A stretch of 64,000 bases of DNA from Tistrella mobilis. Lineage in GTDB: Bacteria > Pseudomonadota > Alphaproteobacteria > Tistrellales > Tistrellaceae. Of the stretch, positions 60,704 to 64,000 are shown in pieces (position 1 is the first letter of the stretch; every line of letters begins with the position of its first letter). The position numbers and the translations under genes were made by a program. The DNA lies in NCBI RefSeq assembly GCF_039634785.1, contig NZ_JBBIAB010000025.1:1-64000 (forward strand). The letters are read 5' to 3'. The notes beneath the pieces were generated by a model, which had not been told where the DNA came from, made no database searches, and saw nothing but the letters and a program-made list of their open reading frames with translations.

Positions 60704-61423
60704 ATGCGCGTGAAGAAGCCCGGACGTCTTGAGGACATCGCCGCGGCGGCGCTGGCCGTTTTCACCCGCCAGGGCTATCGGCTGACCCAGATGGCCGATG
60801 TGGCGCGCGAGGCCGGGCTGTCGGCGGGGGCGCTCTACAGCTATGTCGCGGGCAAGGAGGCGCTGTTCGAACTGGCGCTGGCCGAGGCCCAGGGCCTGAC
60901 ACCGGCCGGTGCCGACCGGTTCGAGGCACGGGGCCTGGCTGCGGCCGCGGCAGCCCTGGTTGCGGCGGCGCGGTCACGCCTGCACCGGCCGGCACTGGAC
61001 GCAGCCCTTGCCGGCGGCCGTGCCGGCCCGGACGAGATCCGCGCGGTGGCGACCGAGATGCTGGCACTGCTCGCCACCCATCGCCGGCTGATCTGGCTGC
61101 TGGATCGCTGCGCGACCGAGATCCCCGAGGTGGCATCCTTCTACGGCACCGAACTCCGTGGCCGCTATTTCCGCGACATGACCCGTTTCGCCGCCCTGGC
61201 GGCCGGCGAGGCGGAACCCGGCCCCGCCACCCATGCCCGGGCCCGGGCCCTGGTGGAGATGGCGGCCTGGATGGCCATGCACCGCCTGCGTGACCCGGCG
61301 CCGCCGGCCGTGGACGATGCCACCGCCCATGCGGCGGTGGTCGAGATCATGCTCGCCAGCCTGGCCCCCTGCCCTGCCGATACGCCCCGATCTGCGGGGG
61401 GTGAGCCCGCTACAGGGGTTTGA
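60704..61423 (+). CDS. TetR/AcrR-family repressor
   Basis: 239 residues with an N-terminal HTH (IAAAALAVFTRQGYRLTQMA, then AREAGLSAGALYSYVAGKEA) and a ligand-binding helical domain. It is divergent from the acyltransferase gene and overlaps the 3' end of the convergent CopD-like gene by 14 bases. The start ATG at 60704 fits the family N-terminus; no strong ribosome site is visible. Confidence 0.88.
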   Translation: MRVKKPGRLEDIAAAALAVFTRQGYRLTQMADVAREAGLSAGALYSYVAGKEALFELALAEAQGLTPAGADRFEARGLAAAAAALVAAARSRLHRPALDAALAGGRAGPDEIRAVATEMLALLATHRRLIWLLDRCATEIPEVASFYGTELRGRYFRDMTRFAALAAGEAEPGPATHARARALVEMAAWMAMHRLRDPAPPAVDDATAHAAVVEIMLASLAPCPADTPRSAGGEPATGV

Positions 61424-61817
61424 GCACCGCCATCAGCACGATGACGGCAATGCAGCCTGCGACGGCCGGGGCGGCATGGCGGGCAAGGCCGGGCGGCAGA
61501 TGGGCCCGGTCGACCAGCATCCGCCGCAAGGTGCCGGCCAGCAGGCCGTGCAGCCCCGACAGAACCATCACAGCCACCAGCTTGACCAGCAGCCAGCCAT
61601 CGGGGAACCAGCCCCCCAGGCTGGCGATGGCGATGCCCGCCGCCCAGACCACCACCATCGCCGGCACGGTGATGGCCTGGTCCCAGGCGCGCAATCGGGT
61701 GATCAGCGGTTCGGCCGGGCGGCCGCAGCACAGCCCCAGGGCCAGAACCAGCATGCCGCCGGTCCACAGAATCGCCGCCATCAGATGAACGGCCTTCAGC
61801 AGCAGCAGCGGGCTCAT
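61410..61817 (-). CDS. Small membrane protein, CopD/HemJ-like
   Basis: 135 residues with about four helices; His in LLKAVHLMAAILWTGGM and the downstream pattern resemble the CopD/DUF2269-like group of small integral membrane proteins, some haem- or copper-linked. The ATG overlaps the stop of the DUF3817 gene by four bases (ATGA), indicating coupling. The precise role is not assigned. Confidence 0.65.
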   Translation of the reverse strand: MSPLLLLKAVHLMAAILWTGGMLVLALGLCCGRPAEPLITRLRAWDQAITVPAMVVVWAAGIAIASLGGWFPDGWLLVKLVAVMVLSGLHGLLAGTLRRMLVDRAHLPPGLARHAAPAVAGCIAVIVLMAVLKPL

Positions 61818-62113
61818 GCGGCGATCTCCGCCGCCCGGCGCCGGATCAGCCGATCGTTGATCAGGGCGCCGAAGGGCACGACCGCGCCTCCGAGCAGCTG
61901 CGCCAGTTCCAGCGGCCGCCAGCCTGCCACCGGCGCCGAAGCGATCAGCGCCCAGGTCCAGGCAAGAAAGGCCAGGCCGTGAACCGGGCCCATCACCTGT
62001 ACCGCCAGCGGCCAGCCGGCCAGATGCTTCAGCGGCACCGCAACCAGCACCAGCAGAACCAGCGTCGTGCCCTCCGCCAACGCGGCGCGTCTCAATCCCT
62101 GCAAGGCGGTCAT
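61814..62113 (-). CDS. DUF3817-family membrane protein
   Basis: 99 residues with three helices: RRAALAEGTTLVLLVLVAVP then GPVHGLAFLAWTW, the conserved core of DUF3817. Family function unknown. ATG 62113 has AAGGGG upstream; the longer frame is unsupported. First gene of a two-gene operon with the CopD-like protein, and divergent from a GlxA-type regulator. Confidence 0.75.
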   Translation of the reverse strand: MTALQGLRRAALAEGTTLVLLVLVAVPLKHLAGWPLAVQVMGPVHGLAFLAWTWALIASAPVAGWRPLELAQLLGGAVVPFGALINDRLIRRRAAEIAA

Positions 62114-62241
62114 GCCTGCCCCTTCCCTCCCAATGATCAACTGCGGCAGCATGCCGCCATTGGCGGGCTTGCAGCCAGTGGCAGGAATGACAAAGATCGA
62201 TGGGTTTCCGCCATAGACGACAGGCTGCAACCGGAGCCGCC

Positions 62242-63192
62242 ATGCCGCCCCATCACCTTGCCGTGCTCGCCTTCGACGGCGTGCTGCCCTTCGACCTTGC
62301 GACGGCCGTGGAGACCTTCGCCCGCGCGCGGCTGGACGACGGCACGCCGCCCTATCGGATCACGGTCGCAGCCTCCCATGCCGAGGTGGCGGCAGAGGGC
62401 TATGGTTTAAGGGTGCCGCAGGGTCTGGCCTCCGTCGGCGACGCGGCCACCGTGATCGTGCCGGGCATGGCGGAGCCGCGCAGCCCCGCCGATCCGGCCA
62501 TTCTGGCGGCGTTGGCCCGGGCCCGGCACCGCGGCGCGCGGATCGCATCGATCTGCACCGGCGCCTTCGTGCTGGCCGCCGCCGGACTGCTCGACGGCCG
62601 GCGCGCGACCACCCATTGGCAGGCGGCGGGGCTGCTGACCCGGATGTACCCGAAGGTGGCGGTCGATCCGGCCGTGCTCTATGTCGACGAGGGCGATGTG
62701 CTGACCTCGGCCGGGGCGGCGGCGGGGCTGGACCTCTGCCTGCACATGATCCGACGCGATTTCGGCGCCCGGGTCGCCGCCCGCACCGCCAGGGCAGCGG
62801 TGGTGCCGCTGGAACGTGCCGGCGGCCAGGCCCAGTTCATCCAGGACGACCCGCCCGCCGCCGCAGGGCTGGCGCCCCTGCTGGACTGGATGCGCGCCAA
62901 TCTGGACCAGCGGCTGGAGGTGGAGCGCCTTGCGGCCCGCGCGGGGATGAGCCCGCGCACCTTCGCGCGTCGCTTTCGTGCCGAAACCGGCACCACCCCC
63001 CTGCAATGGCTGCTGACCGCCCGCATCCGCCGCGCCCAGCTGCTGCTGGAAACCACCGGCCGGTCGATCGAACGGGTCGCCACCGAAGCCGGTTTCGACA
63101 GTGCCGTCACCTTCCGCCAGCGCTTCCGGCAGGTGGCCGGGGTGACGCCCAGCGACTGGCGGCGCAGCTTCGGAACGTCACGCAGCGGCTGA
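62242..63192 (+). CDS. GlxA-type AraC regulator (DJ-1/PfpI plus AraC HTH)
   Basis: 316 residues: an N-terminal class I amidotransferase-like domain (LAVLAFDGVLPFDLATAVE, then SICTGAFVLAAAGLLDGR with the Cys of the nucleophile elbow, and ATTHWQ) and a C-terminal double HTH of the AraC family (LAARAGMSPRTFARRFRAET and IERVATEAGFDSAVTFRQRF). The DJ-1-like part binds a ligand rather than catalysing. ATG 62242 has GGAG nine bases upstream. Divergent from the DUF3817-CopD pair, which it may control. Confidence 0.9.
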   Translation: MPPHHLAVLAFDGVLPFDLATAVETFARARLDDGTPPYRITVAASHAEVAAEGYGLRVPQGLASVGDAATVIVPGMAEPRSPADPAILAALARARHRGARIASICTGAFVLAAAGLLDGRRATTHWQAAGLLTRMYPKVAVDPAVLYVDEGDVLTSAGAAAGLDLCLHMIRRDFGARVAARTARAAVVPLERAGGQAQFIQDDPPAAAGLAPLLDWMRANLDQRLEVERLAARAGMSPRTFARRFRAETGTTPLQWLLTARIRRAQLLLETTGRSIERVATEAGFDSAVTFRQRFRQVAGVTPSDWRRSFGTSRSG

Positions 63193-63285
63193 CACTCAAC
63201 AATCGTTGAATTTCCTCAACCTGCAACTTCCCGTCGTGCAATCGCGTGATAAGATCACTCGGTCTGCACATGTCCTTTGCAAAAT

Positions 63286-63315
63286 GGTCCACCATTTCGG
63301 GGTCCACCATTTCGG
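63286..63315. repeat. Tandem duplication of a 15-bp unit
   Basis: GGTCCACCATTTCGG occurs twice head to tail (63286-63300 and 63301-63315), 31 bases before the lipase-like gene. It could be a regulatory site pair or a replication slippage product. Confidence 0.75.
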
Positions 63316-63345
63316 GGCAGAGGACGCCTTGGGGGGAAGACATCC

Positions 63346-64000
63346 ATGGCCTATGATCTCAACCAGACGGTGTTCTCACTCAGTCTGGCATCGAATGCCG
63401 TCGCCGATATCAAGGCGACGACTTCGGGCTACAACACCGAGCTGACCGCCTATATGGCGGCCGGGCTGAATGGCGGCACGCTGCAGGATCTGTCGAGCGA
63501 CGGCGCCTTCGCCAACTATCAGGGCCCGGCCTGGCCGGGCTTTTTCCCGACCATGAACAGCCAGCTGGCGGGCGGTGACTGGCAGGTGGTCTGGGGGCCC
63601 TGCGTCTGGGTGGCGCCGCTGAAGCACGGCTCGAAGATCCTGTCGCTCTATGCCACGAATTCGATGTATGTCGGCTGGAGCCCGTCGCTCAACACCTATG
63701 TGGTGGCGATCGCGGCGACCAATGCCGAAAACGTCATGGACTGGGTCGACGAAGACTTCGACGTCTACGCCCGCACCACCTCGACCTGGCCGCCGGCGAT
63801 CCCGTTCACCGAAAAGCGGCACGAGGTGCTGCCCGAGAGCACGCCGCAGATCTCCGCCGGCACCGCCACCGGCATCAGCGCCCTTTTGGGCATGACCGAT
63901 CCGAAACAGGGCTCGCTACAAAGCTTCCTGGCATCCAAGGCCGACAGCAGCGCCACGCTCTGGTTCACCGGCCACAGCCTGGCCGGCGCGCTCTCCCCCA
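63346..64000 (+). CDS. Lipase (class 3)-like protein, 5' part only
   Basis: At least 218 residues, running off the window end. There is no signal peptide. The nucleophile elbow TGHSLAGAL (Ser of GHSLAG) occurs at the very end, as in class 3 (fungal lipase-type) alpha/beta hydrolases, and the preceding WVDEDFDVYA and FTEKRHEV stretches are compatible with the core before that elbow. ATG 63346 has GGGGGG upstream. Asp/His of the triad would lie beyond the window. Confidence 0.7.
   Translation, partial: MAYDLNQTVFSLSLASNAVADIKATTSGYNTELTAYMAAGLNGGTLQDLSSDGAFANYQGPAWPGFFPTMNSQLAGGDWQVVWGPCVWVAPLKHGSKILSLYATNSMYVGWSPSLNTYVVAIAATNAENVMDWVDEDFDVYARTTSTWPPAIPFTEKRHEVLPESTPQISAGTATGISALLGMTDPKQGSLQSFLASKADSSATLWFTGHSLAGALSP

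Overview
The window comes from a high-GC (visibly near 70%) Gram-negative chromosome, most likely an alphaproteobacterium of the Rhodospirillales/Tistrella type. The clues are codon use strongly biased to GC-ending codons, an invasion-associated-locus-B protein, many LysR/GntR/TetR regulators paired with transporters, and a type V autotransporter with an aromatic C-terminus. The genus is inference. I found no rRNA, tRNA, CRISPR array, phage or insertion sequence.

Layout. 0.2-5.1 kb: MATE exporter, CatB-type acetyltransferase, serine beta-lactamase-like hydrolase, then an NTF2-like protein and a LysR regulator behind an unusual hairpin that covers the ribosome-binding site. 5.2-11.8 kb (minus): one catabolic operon running from a polar amino-acid ABC importer through an enolase-superfamily enzyme and a FAD amine oxidase to a ThDP enzyme, with a LysR-type box and promoter in front. 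11.9-15.2 kb: a tightly packed, lower-GC group of four unknown envelope proteins, one with a trypsin-like catalytic triad. 15.3-23.6 kb: membrane protein, ABC exporter, DUF1348-TetR pair with a near-perfect operator, XRE-SulP pair, and a divergent LysR-MFS pair. 23.6-29.4 kb: a 1586-residue two-sensor hybrid kinase translationally coupled to an HD-GYP response regulator.

29.6-37.1 kb: a GntR-controlled uptake and oxidation system (NMT1-type importer, class II aldolase, TauD-type dioxygenase, and a divergent HD protein resembling PhnZ-type diiron oxygenases). 37.1-42.3 kb: sigma-54-driven ammonium transporter with a strong terminator, zinc alcohol dehydrogenase, cupin, tandem universal stress protein, IalB-like protein. 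42.4-59.4 kb: a single uninterrupted 16,977-bp gene for a 5658-residue glycine-rich autotransporter. Its C-terminal passenger half is built from seven super-repeats of about 399 residues, each made of seven motifs of about 57 residues. 59.4-64 kb: acyltransferase with divergent TetR, CopD-DUF3817 pair with divergent GlxA-type regulator, and the start of a lipase-like gene cut by the window edge.

The most interesting items are the 7 x 7 giant adhesin with its cysteine-pair and acidic inserts, the HD/TauD/aldolase catabolic locus, and the compact trypsin-like envelope cassette whose divergent genes overlap through their signal-peptide codons. All functions are read from sequence motifs only; no database search was run.
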